DNA of 22,985 bases, from positions 10,811 through 33,795 of IMG/VR virus record IMGVR_UViG_3300029448_000187; one strand, given 5' to 3'. Source of the DNA: a virus. Positions 1 through 8,396 of the stretch are shown one piece after another. Under the pieces are notes generated by a model. The model saw only the letters and a program-made list of their open reading frames with translations. It was not told the origin of the DNA and searched no databases. Position 1 is the stretch's first letter, and each line of letters starts with the position of its first letter. A program made the position numbers and the translations under genes.

Positions 1-309
1 AACAACATCAACTGAACTTCCAGCACTTGCTATCGCATAAAGAACATCACCATTTTTCAAAACAATCTTGCTGCCTTCTGCAATAAGTTCAAATGATGAC
101 CCAGCTGGTAAAGGTCCATTCTTTAGCAAATAGTAATCCGTTGAACTATTCCGAATATAAACATCTATTGTTACTGGTGATGTGGTTATGTTTGCAAAGC
201 GACAACCAACTACTGCATCAAAGTCACCAGCAGTCCATAATAGACTATTGGTATCATTGTGAGATGTAGGCAAATCATCTTGCAATGAATTCCGAAAATC
301 TTGAGCCAT
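1..309 (-). CDS. Partial small virion-associated protein, runs off the left edge
   Basis: The reading frame starts at ATG 309 and is open for 103 codons to base 1, so the C-terminus is missing. An AAGGAG ribosome site lies just upstream, inside the end of the tail-fibre gene's untranslated spacer. The protein begins MAQDFRNSLQDD and contains beta-rich text such as DYYLLKNGPLPAGSSFELI and a repeated SSVDVV-type edge. Short beta-sandwich proteins of this look follow the tail fibre in many marine podoviruses and are usually labelled structural. That parallel is from memory, and the exact role (fibre adaptor, decoration) is unknown. It is the most distal visible gene of the leftward late operon. 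Confidence 0.75.
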   Translation of the reverse strand, partial: MAQDFRNSLQDDLPTSHNDTNSLLWTAGDFDAVVGCRFANITTSPVTIDVYIRNSSTDYYLLKNGPLPAGSSFELIAEGSKIVLKNGDVLYAIASAGSSVDVV

Positions 310-325
310 TATTTTTTCTCCTTAT

Positions 326-1624
326 TTATAAACAAATTGCCATTGCTATTGAAAACCCTTGTGTTGCTGCTCCAATATCAGAGGCAACTTCTGAAGCAGA
401 ACGACCCTCAATAGATGTGCCATCTACTCTTAAAAAATCATTATCAACAACACTAGCATTTGCTACCAGAACATTCCCATTTGATATACCAGTTGATAGT
501 GTTGCCGTTGTTGTAATGGCAGTACTATTTAATGTCATAGCATCAGCTTCTAATGTTCCGTCAATATCTACGTTTCCAGATATATCAAGACTAGCTGCTG
601 CAATCTCACCACTAGCCGTTAATGAGGTTATATTAGGATTTGCACCTGACCCAGCTAAACTTGCCATATCAGCAATAACAGAACTAGTAGCAAGTAAATT
701 CAAATCCTCAACTATAGCACTTGTCGCTAATAAATTTAAATCAGTAACGATATCAGATGTCGCCAATGTATTTAAGTCGCTTACAATATCTGTTGTAGCT
801 AGTGTATTAAGGTCGCTAACTATATCATCCGTAGCTAGTTTATTTAAGTCAGCAACAATGTCACTTGTAGCAAGAGTGTTTAAGTCGCTAACTACATCTG
901 TGGTCGCTAAGATATTTAGGTCTGCAACGATTGCACTTGTTGCTAATGTATTTAAATCAGCAACAAAGTCTGATGTTATTAATGAAGCAACTCCAGCAAC
1001 ACTAGATACTGCTGATGATATACCAGCGACTGTTGTTACATTAGCTTGTATGCCAGCTACAGTAGTTACGTTAGCAGAAATTCCAGCAACAGTATTAATA
1101 TTTGCAGTTATTGCACTTAATGAATTTACGTTAGCAATAGTTGGTCCAGCTTCAGCAGCACCAGTAGTAGCATTAAAACCAAGAACTGTTCCTACTCTTG
1201 CAGCTTTAAGAGGTAACTCCATAGATGCAGAAGCATCAGAGTCAGCCAATCTAATTGACCTTCCTATTGTATCATCAACGTCAGCATCAATCGCAACCAG
1301 TTTATCTAGCTCAGTATTCAGAGAAGAAATATTAAAAGCACCTTGAGTAGGAAAGTCAGTTGTTCTCTCAAGGGCTATGTCTCTTGTTATCACAACAGTC
1401 GAACCACCAGTAGCACCAGTAACAGACATTGAAACTGTACCAGTAGAACCATCTCCACCCGATACAGAGTAATGAGTTGTTAATGTTTTTAGTGTTCCAT
1501 CTACATAGACTTTTAAATCTGCTTCAGCAAAAAACTCAAAGCTTACTGTAAATGAAGTAGTTGTTGCTCCTTGAGAAACGGCATACGAAACTCTTGGTGT
1601 GTTATTTGAAACTGATATTGTCAT
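326..1624 (-). CDS. Tail fibre protein with T7 gp17-like N-terminal domain and 12-residue repeats
   Basis: This 432-residue protein attaches to the tail and probably carries or positions the host-recognition part. Residues 1-115 look like the T7 gp17 N-terminal (tail-attachment) domain, with FEFFAEADLKVYVDG, then SGGDGSTGTV, then RTTDFPTQGAFNISSLN. Residues 171-210 form four 10-residue units of the NVTTVAGI type. Residues 217-324 form nine 12-residue units of the type TSDIVADLNTLA, which suggest a trimeric helical or beta shaft. Residues 340-420 (SLDISGNVDIDGTLEADA, IEGRSASEVASDIGA) resemble the shaft-to-tip segment of marine phage fibres. The protein then stops at GFSIAMAICL with no large globular tip, so receptor binding may rest with downstream proteins. 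It lies 3 nt after the ejection protein gene at 1628-5047. A long antisense frame over the repeats is a shadow. Confidence 0.88.
   Translation of the reverse strand: MTISVSNNTPRVSYAVSQGATTTSFTVSFEFFAEADLKVYVDGTLKTLTTHYSVSGGDGSTGTVSMSVTGATGGSTVVITRDIALERTTDFPTQGAFNISSLNTELDKLVAIDADVDDTIGRSIRLADSDASASMELPLKAARVGTVLGFNATTGAAEAGPTIANVNSLSAITANINTVAGISANVTTVAGIQANVTTVAGISSAVSSVAGVASLITSDFVADLNTLATSAIVADLNILATTDVVSDLNTLATSDIVADLNKLATDDIVSDLNTLATTDIVSDLNTLATSDIVTDLNLLATSAIVEDLNLLATSSVIADMASLAGSGANPNITSLTASGEIAAASLDISGNVDIDGTLEADAMTLNSTAITTTATLSTGISNGNVLVANASVVDNDFLRVDGTSIEGRSASEVASDIGAATQGFSIAMAICL
653..976 (-). repeat. Nine tandem 36-bp units in the tail fibre gene
   Basis: These encode residues 217-324 of the fibre: nine consecutive 12-residue units with consensus T-S/T-D-I-V-x-D-L-N-x-L-A. 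The units differ in sequence at third positions, so this is an old protein repeat rather than a recent slippage array. A second set of four 30-bp units (residues 171-210) lies at 995-1114. Such arrays can change shaft length by recombination. Confidence 0.9.
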
Positions 1625-1627
1625 GAA

Positions 1628-4600
1628 TTATCCTAACCTTCCAGCAATACCTCTAGTCATATCGTTCATTTGATCTTTTAAGAACCATAACCTAGCTCCA
1701 GGTAAATTGCTAATAAAATCTTTTGCTCCTTCCCCATAGTTCCCTTGAGTAAAATTAAAAGCAGCCCTAGCTAAGTCGCTTGTTATTGAAACTCCAGCTC
1801 CACCAAACGTAGTGGCTGCATCTATATAATCTTTTTCTTGAGGAAACTTTGGACTAACTAATCCCATTGTCAAATCTGGACCTCCTAACGCTAATGATGT
1901 TTGTATACTTGTATAATATAAATCAGAATATAAAGCAGCCAAACCAGACATATCAAAAGATCTAGCCACCTTATCTTCATAAGACATCTGATCAAGAACA
2001 AAAGGGTTGTTTCTATATTTTAATTGCATGCCCATATAAGCAAGAGCCATAGACATACCAATTCCAACAACACGATTTGTAACTTGGTCTTGAGAATACA
2101 AGGTCGTTATTTTATTCAGAGCAGCAAAAGAATAAGAATAGAATTGAAAAGGCATACCTAACAAACCATTCTCCATTCTAGCATATCCCTTAAACCTACG
2201 ATCTTCTTTTAAGCCCATCATTCTTCCTACACGCATAGGGATATAAAAAACACCATCAGTTACTATAGGCTTGTCTGCTGGAGAACCCATAAGAACTGTG
2301 TTTTTTACACCAGCATTAAGAGTTCTTCTAAATATTCTAGTTGTAGATTCATCATCCCAAGCTTTAGTATTTGCTAAATAAAATCCATCTGAGTCTTCAA
2401 TAAAACCTTTGATTCTCATTTTGTTTATCTTAGCAGCATCAGCTTTATCAATACCCATACGAGCTAACCATTGTATTTCTTTTGATTTAGCATTTCCGTT
2501 AGCTAACTTTATAGAATAATCTATGATTGTGTGGGAGTGTGCCATTGAAGACATCATCTTAAATGTTCTAGTCATTGGACCTAATAAATTAACTTGGAAA
2601 AAAACATTCTTAGCTTTTGATACAAAAGTATTTTGGAATGGGTTGTTAAGCATATCTTCCATTAAGCGAAGATGAACATCTCCTTTTAATATTTCTAACA
2701 TTTCACCAGCAAGCCTAGCTTCCATTGCGTTCATGCGTACTTTTTTATTATCAAGAACTCTAAACAACTGAGTAAATAAAGGTCGAAGTTCATTTTGCAT
2801 CATTACAACAGCAGCATCAGGAAGCGTAGAAAATCCAGCACTACCAAGATAATTAAGAGTAGCAAGATCTTTCATAACTTGGGCAGTTCTCAAACTTAAT
2901 GCTTCTGGATTCTGAATAACAATACCAGCAACACGATCATAACTATGCAAGAAATCTCTGCGTAATCTATTAATAGAATCTTGGCTTGTGCCAGCTCGAG
3001 CTTCCCTTGCAGCAATTCTACCCATTACAATTTCAGGATCTTGAAACCCAAAGGTTTTATAAAATTCATATTGAGCAGCAGTCCTATTAGTATAAGCCAT
3101 CATTGCTTGGATAGGATTAGTTACAATAAAATCAGCAATTTTCTCATTAGGTATGTCTATCATTCTGTGTCTAAAATGTTTTGACTTGCCATACCCATAA
3201 GAAATATTAGCAAAAGGATCTCCTTCATTTAATAATGTTTCTATTATATCATCTATTCTATTCTCAACAGAATCAGCAGATCTTGATATTTGAGCAGCCT
3301 CTATCATTTCTGTTCTTGGATTGTAGACATAAGCATTAGGGTTTTCAGTAAACCAAGTCTGTAGTATTTCTTTGAATTGCTCTCTTTGTTCTCTTATTTT
3401 TTGTTTATTCCAAAATCTAGGGAAGAATTTCTCAGGTCTAAACATTCTAGAAAAAGCTTGATCACCTTCTCTTGAAGCTAATGAAAGATTATCTTGTTTA
3501 AGTTCTTTTCTTAACCTACCAACTAATGGCGACAGCTCATCAATCTCTACTTTTTCTGCTTTAGTTGTACGTCTACCTCTTGCAGTAAGTTCTGTAAGCC
3601 TTGTTTGAGCTTGGTCTAACGCTGATGTTAATGAGCTTATTCGTCTTTGTAATCCAGCATCAGATCCAAGATGACCAGTTTCAGTTAGTCTTTGTTCCCA
3701 TTGTTCAAAGAATTTATTCCATCTGTTCGCTGCTCTTACTTCTAAAGGAGTTAAAGAAGCTGGGTCAACAAGACTTTTCTTCCATGTATCTTCTAGCCAT
3801 TGGTCATAAGGCTTTCGTCTAAAATGATAATCAAATTTAGATTCAACTGGTTTGCCTTTACCAGTTACTTCTCCATATATTTGAAGAATATCATCATAAG
3901 CTTTTACCCATTCTGATTCATACTCAGAAGCTTTTATATAAACGCTATGAGGCATTTTCTTTCCCATCATAGTTCCTTCTAACGCAGTACCATGATCCCC
4001 CATTAATTTAATTATATCCATTTTAGTTTCTTGAGAGTAATCTTTAGACTGCAATACTCTTTTATATGGATTAGTTACACCTCTATATAACCAACTTCTT
4101 GTAAATAAATTTTCAGCAAGATTATTAGCTCCTTTAATTGTACCATCAGGAGTTTCTAAAGTTCTTAGATGTCCTTCATTTTCAAAATACTTAGACATAT
4201 TTCTAATTTGCGTTCGAGAAAACGACTGATCAGAATAATTTTCATCAAGAAAACTTTTCATACCAGCTGGAGTTGACAGCGTATTTACTTGGTCATTACT
4301 AAAATTTGTTACTGGTAAAGTAATAGTATCAGTTTGCAACATGCGTGAAGCTCTATCTCCTAACAAAGACATCTGTTCAGCACCAACTAAATTTGTTATA
4401 CGGCTCATCTCAGTTATTTCTCTTGAAGTATTTACAATAGCATTAGCTCTTAGATTTCTTGGAACTGCTATTAATCCTCCTAAAGCAGTACCAACAGCAA
4501 AAGCAGCACCCATATTTAAACCAGACTCTAAAGGAGTTGCAGTAGGGTCAAACACCTGACGACCAATTTCAAGAGGAGCTTGCAAAGCAGTTACACCAAG

Positions 4601-5047
4601 ACCAACACGAAAGGCTGATCTTGCTATGCCAAGAGTTGGACCTCCAAATGGAAGAGCCACAAGATTCAAAGGATCAAATAAACCAGTTGTTAACTGCGCC
4701 CACAAACTAGAGTTAGCTAACACTTCTCTTCTTTCTTTCATAGCATCTATTTGAGCAATCATATCAGCAAGATGATTAGAGTTCTTTGCATCTTTTAAAT
4801 CATTAAAATACTGCTCATAGTTTGTATCTTTAATTTCCTCCATAACATTCAGAGAATCATCAAAAGAAACATCTCCATATTTTCTTTCAAGATAAAAAGC
4901 ATTAATATAAGATTTGTATTGATAACCAAGATTAGCATTTAACGTGTCCATCCAAGACGGATCTTTTTGTATGGTGTCAGAATAACTTTGTACGTCAAAA
5001 CTTATAGTTGGTTCATCAGCATAAAGTCTTCCGTCTAATTGCCTCAT
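1628..5047 (-). CDS. Internal virion (DNA-ejection) protein, T7 gp16 position
   Basis: This 1139-residue protein is the largest in the window. It sits directly before the tail fibre, where T7-like phages encode gp16, so it most likely forms part of the internal core and the channel that carries DNA into the cell. Visible features are a Gly/Ala-rich hydrophobic stretch at about residues 119-198 (including MGAAFAVGTALGGLIAVP), a coiled-coil-like stretch at about 466-517, and a further hydrophobic segment near the C-terminus (RVVGIGMSMALAYMGMQL). I see no lytic transglycosylase motif at the N-terminus, unlike T7 gp16. The start ATG overlaps the stop of the preceding gene as ATGA, so the two are translationally coupled. 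Family placement rests on position, size and composition. Confidence 0.75.
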   Translation of the reverse strand: MRQLDGRLYADEPTISFDVQSYSDTIQKDPSWMDTLNANLGYQYKSYINAFYLERKYGDVSFDDSLNVMEEIKDTNYEQYFNDLKDAKNSNHLADMIAQIDAMKERREVLANSSLWAQLTTGLFDPLNLVALPFGGPTLGIARSAFRVGLGVTALQAPLEIGRQVFDPTATPLESGLNMGAAFAVGTALGGLIAVPRNLRANAIVNTSREITEMSRITNLVGAEQMSLLGDRASRMLQTDTITLPVTNFSNDQVNTLSTPAGMKSFLDENYSDQSFSRTQIRNMSKYFENEGHLRTLETPDGTIKGANNLAENLFTRSWLYRGVTNPYKRVLQSKDYSQETKMDIIKLMGDHGTALEGTMMGKKMPHSVYIKASEYESEWVKAYDDILQIYGEVTGKGKPVESKFDYHFRRKPYDQWLEDTWKKSLVDPASLTPLEVRAANRWNKFFEQWEQRLTETGHLGSDAGLQRRISSLTSALDQAQTRLTELTARGRRTTKAEKVEIDELSPLVGRLRKELKQDNLSLASREGDQAFSRMFRPEKFFPRFWNKQKIREQREQFKEILQTWFTENPNAYVYNPRTEMIEAAQISRSADSVENRIDDIIETLLNEGDPFANISYGYGKSKHFRHRMIDIPNEKIADFIVTNPIQAMMAYTNRTAAQYEFYKTFGFQDPEIVMGRIAAREARAGTSQDSINRLRRDFLHSYDRVAGIVIQNPEALSLRTAQVMKDLATLNYLGSAGFSTLPDAAVVMMQNELRPLFTQLFRVLDNKKVRMNAMEARLAGEMLEILKGDVHLRLMEDMLNNPFQNTFVSKAKNVFFQVNLLGPMTRTFKMMSSMAHSHTIIDYSIKLANGNAKSKEIQWLARMGIDKADAAKINKMRIKGFIEDSDGFYLANTKAWDDESTTRIFRRTLNAGVKNTVLMGSPADKPIVTDGVFYIPMRVGRMMGLKEDRRFKGYARMENGLLGMPFQFYSYSFAALNKITTLYSQDQVTNRVVGIGMSMALAYMGMQLKYRNNPFVLDQMSYEDKVARSFDMSGLAALYSDLYYTSIQTSLALGGPDLTMGLVSPKFPQEKDYIDAATTFGGAGVSITSDLARAAFNFTQGNYGEGAKDFISNLPGARLWFLKDQMNDMTRGIAGRLG

Positions 5048-7953
5048 AACATATTTTCCATATTATACTGAACAAAAAACTCTCTAAGAGAAACACGAAG
5101 TAGGTTTGAATTGTCTTCATTAAACAGAGTAACAAGATCAGAGCCATCAGATGTAACCAATGTAAAGAAGACATCTTGACCATCAGACAAGCTATTAGTC
5201 ATTCTTATCCCAGTAGAAGAGCCATGATCAGCAGCCAACCAAACCTTCTGAACTCCTACGTTTTCAGCAGTATCAGCTTCAAACATATTACTTAAAAATC
5301 TTGTAAGAGGAGAATCTATACCAGCTATCCCAGTATTAGGAGTCTCATCAATGTCACCTCTAAAACCTTCTATTATAGAATAGTTACCAACCTTCTTTAC
5401 TTTTTCGTTTACATATTGAATAAAGTCTTTACGCATAGTTTCATCAGGTATTATTCTTTTTAATGCAAAAGCAGATCTAGCATTATGTAGGTCATCACCA
5501 AAAGCAAATTGATCAATAACAAAATCTTCCGTAGGAACATATAAGTTTTCCATTAACTCTTTACCCCAACCATTTATTGCTGCTTGATCAAGGCTTCCTA
5601 TATTGTTTTTATTTCGATACAACCAAAACGGCATAGCATCCATAAGTTTACTATGATAATAAGATCCAGTTCCCCCACTATTAGCAATCTCAGGTATAGC
5701 TGCAATAGCTTTTGACATTGATGTTGCTCTATTTTTTGATTTATCATCAGGGAAAAAAGCGTTTAACATATTTTGATACTCATCACCTTCTTTAAAGTTT
5801 CCATAGTTTCTAAGAATATTAACAAAATTTTCTGTGCCAGATACTTCAGCAGCTTGGCTTACTTGACGTAAGAAGTTTAATGTTTTATCTGGAACTAAAC
5901 CTTGCAACTTATTAACTAATTGAGCATCAGCAATGATTTGTCCATCAGGCAATCTCTTTGCATTATAATCAGCAGTTTCCATTTTCTTTATAAAATCTAC
6001 CATGTAATTCATTGTTACTCTATTTGGATCATATTTATTTTCAGCTACTCCATTCAGAGCCTCAACAAGAGATTGAGGAATGACTTTACTATTTCTAACT
6101 ATACCTTCTACTTCTTTTCTAAATGGAGATCCCGGTGCAAACATTTCAGTAAAATACGCATTAGCATTTAAACCTTCTTCTATATTAAATTTATCAGACA
6201 AATAACTATCAATAGCTTTATATTGTTCCTTTCCAGCTCCAACATGAGTTGATCCCATTGCTATAGATTTAAACAGATCTTTATTTTTACTCTGAGCAGC
6301 TTGCGTAGCTAACTGGGTCTTAGCATCACTTATGTAAGTTTCTAATCCAGAAGCAATTTTATTTCTTAAATCTAAACTCATACCACCAGTTGTTTCTGTG
6401 ATTTCATCAGCTGGACCAACTTTGCTTTTTCTTAGTTGGGGAAGAACTTTAAGTAGTTTCATTTGTTCAGCATTGAACTCAGCATTTTTACCAATCAAAG
6501 CTGATTGATCAGGACTTCTAACTGCACTAACTAAAGCATCTAGCTTTACTAAATCAGGCTGACCCTTATCATTTGTAAAGAGATTAGTTGCTTGTTGCCG
6601 AATAATATTAGAGGCTTGTTTGTCTAAATGATTTATTAAACGCTTTTTTTGGTGTTCACCTAAAACTTTAGAAGAAGCAAATACAGTCTTACCTTCGATT
6701 TCTTTACTTAAAGTATCGTAAGCATTACTTATTTTTGCTCTTTCTTTTGAGTATGCCTTGAAGAAAGCATCAGATCCTTGCAAGGAAGCAGTCCTCAGAT
6801 TATTGATTAATGCTTCATGTTCAGCAGATCCAGGTGTTTCTTGGTTTAATAAACTTTTTGCAAGATTAGCAGACTCTAAATTTAAATTCTCTACTTCAGA
6901 ATCTAATATGTTTTTTAAATCATATGCTTCAGCAGATCTAACTTTATTGTCATTAATATTTACACGATTGATTTCGTTTGTCAGAGTCCTAAGACCAGTA
7001 GAAGATTTCTTAACATATTTATTAAAAAGAAATGCAAGCCTTGCTTTATCATTGTTGCTTGTATCTCCACTTGGATGACTCTCTAATATTAAACCACCAT
7101 TATTTATATCAGCAGCTAAATGAGCAAAGGCTACTTTATCTTGTTTAACCAGTTTATTTAAAATTTTACCCATGTGCATGGCAGCAATTTCTCCAGCCTC
7201 ATCAATTTTAAATCTTTCGAGACTAACTTTTACACCACCTGGATTATTAAAAGATGAAGTATATCTTTGATCTCGGTCTTGTTCATGGCGACCCTTAGAA
7301 TTTAAAGTATCTTCTAGCATACTTTTAACAGTTTCAAAGCTACCTGTTGAAGCAATGCTATTTTTATTTAGTCTTTCAATTTCTAAATCATTTATAAAAT
7401 TTAGATTAGCTTTTCTTAATTCATTTTGGACATTAGATAAATGTAATCTGGTAGCAATACCACCAGCATATTGTTTCCCTTTTGTATAAATTAATTGCTT
7501 ATATTTCCCTTGATATGGTGCAGCTAACTCATCTAAGAATCCAGCCATCTCTTCTTCATATTTCTTAGGGTTATTAGGAAACATACCTTCATACTTAGCA
7601 CTTTGCTTTTGCATTTTAATAAGGGCAATATTTTGAAAACGTCTTGTAAGTTCTGACTCAATAACTTCTTGGCTTCTCATGCCATAGCCTTTAGTTGGGA
7701 GACTTGTAACTATATCGTTTAATAAATTAACTGACTTACCATCCTTACTAATGCCAAAGATTTCATCATCAGCTAACGCAGAAACATAGTCTCTACCTTT
7801 CTTAACAGCTTTATCAGCTGCAATTTTATAAGCTGTATTAGACATACTACTTAAAGCATTAGCTGTTTCTCCTAAAGAATTAGCAACACTCATGTCAGCT
7901 CGTATTACTCCAATGCCTCCAGTCTTTACTTGTCTATTATATTTAACAACCAT
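5044..7953 (-). CDS. Internal virion (DNA-ejection) protein, T7 gp15 position
   Basis: This is a 969-residue, largely helical-looking protein rich in Lys, Asn and Ala, with no signal peptide and no obvious membrane segment. It lies between the gp14-like and gp16-like genes, the place of gp15 in T7-like phages, so it is probably the second ejection or core protein that lines the channel in the periplasm. Gene order and length support this; I recognise no catalytic motif. The N-terminus (VVKYNRQVKTGGIGVIRADMSVANSLGE) is followed by a helix typical of such proteins. It begins two bases after the preceding stop, and its TGA stop overlaps the next ATG. Confidence 0.72.
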   Translation of the reverse strand: MVVKYNRQVKTGGIGVIRADMSVANSLGETANALSSMSNTAYKIAADKAVKKGRDYVSALADDEIFGISKDGKSVNLLNDIVTSLPTKGYGMRSQEVIESELTRRFQNIALIKMQKQSAKYEGMFPNNPKKYEEEMAGFLDELAAPYQGKYKQLIYTKGKQYAGGIATRLHLSNVQNELRKANLNFINDLEIERLNKNSIASTGSFETVKSMLEDTLNSKGRHEQDRDQRYTSSFNNPGGVKVSLERFKIDEAGEIAAMHMGKILNKLVKQDKVAFAHLAADINNGGLILESHPSGDTSNNDKARLAFLFNKYVKKSSTGLRTLTNEINRVNINDNKVRSAEAYDLKNILDSEVENLNLESANLAKSLLNQETPGSAEHEALINNLRTASLQGSDAFFKAYSKERAKISNAYDTLSKEIEGKTVFASSKVLGEHQKKRLINHLDKQASNIIRQQATNLFTNDKGQPDLVKLDALVSAVRSPDQSALIGKNAEFNAEQMKLLKVLPQLRKSKVGPADEITETTGGMSLDLRNKIASGLETYISDAKTQLATQAAQSKNKDLFKSIAMGSTHVGAGKEQYKAIDSYLSDKFNIEEGLNANAYFTEMFAPGSPFRKEVEGIVRNSKVIPQSLVEALNGVAENKYDPNRVTMNYMVDFIKKMETADYNAKRLPDGQIIADAQLVNKLQGLVPDKTLNFLRQVSQAAEVSGTENFVNILRNYGNFKEGDEYQNMLNAFFPDDKSKNRATSMSKAIAAIPEIANSGGTGSYYHSKLMDAMPFWLYRNKNNIGSLDQAAINGWGKELMENLYVPTEDFVIDQFAFGDDLHNARSAFALKRIIPDETMRKDFIQYVNEKVKKVGNYSIIEGFRGDIDETPNTGIAGIDSPLTRFLSNMFEADTAENVGVQKVWLAADHGSSTGIRMTNSLSDGQDVFFTLVTSDGSDLVTLFNEDNSNLLRVSLREFFVQYNMENML

Positions 7954-7955
7954 GA

Positions 7956-8396
7956 TTAACTATTCCTATAAAATCCAGCAGAACCATTAAATACAGTTGC
8001 GGCAGCTGTCAACTGAGAAGCTCGAAGGGCAGCATCACCAGCTCTCAAAGCACTCAATCTTCTTAATCTTAACTGCTCCATCTCAGCAATGCCTTGAAAA
8101 TCTACACGTTTGATATCTGAGTTAGCTAAAGTTTTTTGAGATTTTTTAAAAGCATCTATAGATGTTCCTTCAACATTCATAAAAGCAAAAAGAGATTCGT
8201 TTGTTTCTTCTGCTTGATCAAGCTGATCGGCAATATCATTGTGGGCTTCCATAGTTTGAATCTTACGCTGGAATCTTTCTTGCTCTAGTTGAGCAGCCTC
8301 CATTTCTTTTTGGCGTTTGATTTCTTTGCCTCTGGCAATACTAGCACTTGCACTTAATAGAGAACCAGCAAAACCTAAAATTCCGAATACATCCAT
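7956..8396 (-). CDS. Internal virion protein, T7 gp14-like
   Basis: This 146-residue protein has a hydrophobic Gly/Ala/Ser N-terminal segment at residues 3-23 (FGILGFAGSLLSASASIA). A charged coiled-coil-like stretch follows at about 25-75 (KEIKRQKEMEAAQLEQERFQ), with an Ala-rich C-terminal helix (LRASQLTAAATVFNG). This layout matches T7 gp14 and its relatives, which form the outer-membrane part of the ejection channel. The ATG overlaps the stop of tail tubular protein B as TAATG. The three ejection genes 8396 to 1628 form a tight block. Confidence 0.8.
   Translation of the reverse strand: MDVFGILGFAGSLLSASASIARGKEIKRQKEMEAAQLEQERFQRKIQTMEAHNDIADQLDQAEETNESLFAFMNVEGTSIDAFKKSQKTLANSDIKRVDFQGIAEMEQLRLRRLSALRAGDAALRASQLTAAATVFNGSAGFYRNS

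Noticed and set aside
285-1346. 353-codon plus-strand frame
   Set aside because: It is antisense to the tail fibre gene and owes its length to the repeat arrays; no ribosome site and unlikely protein text.
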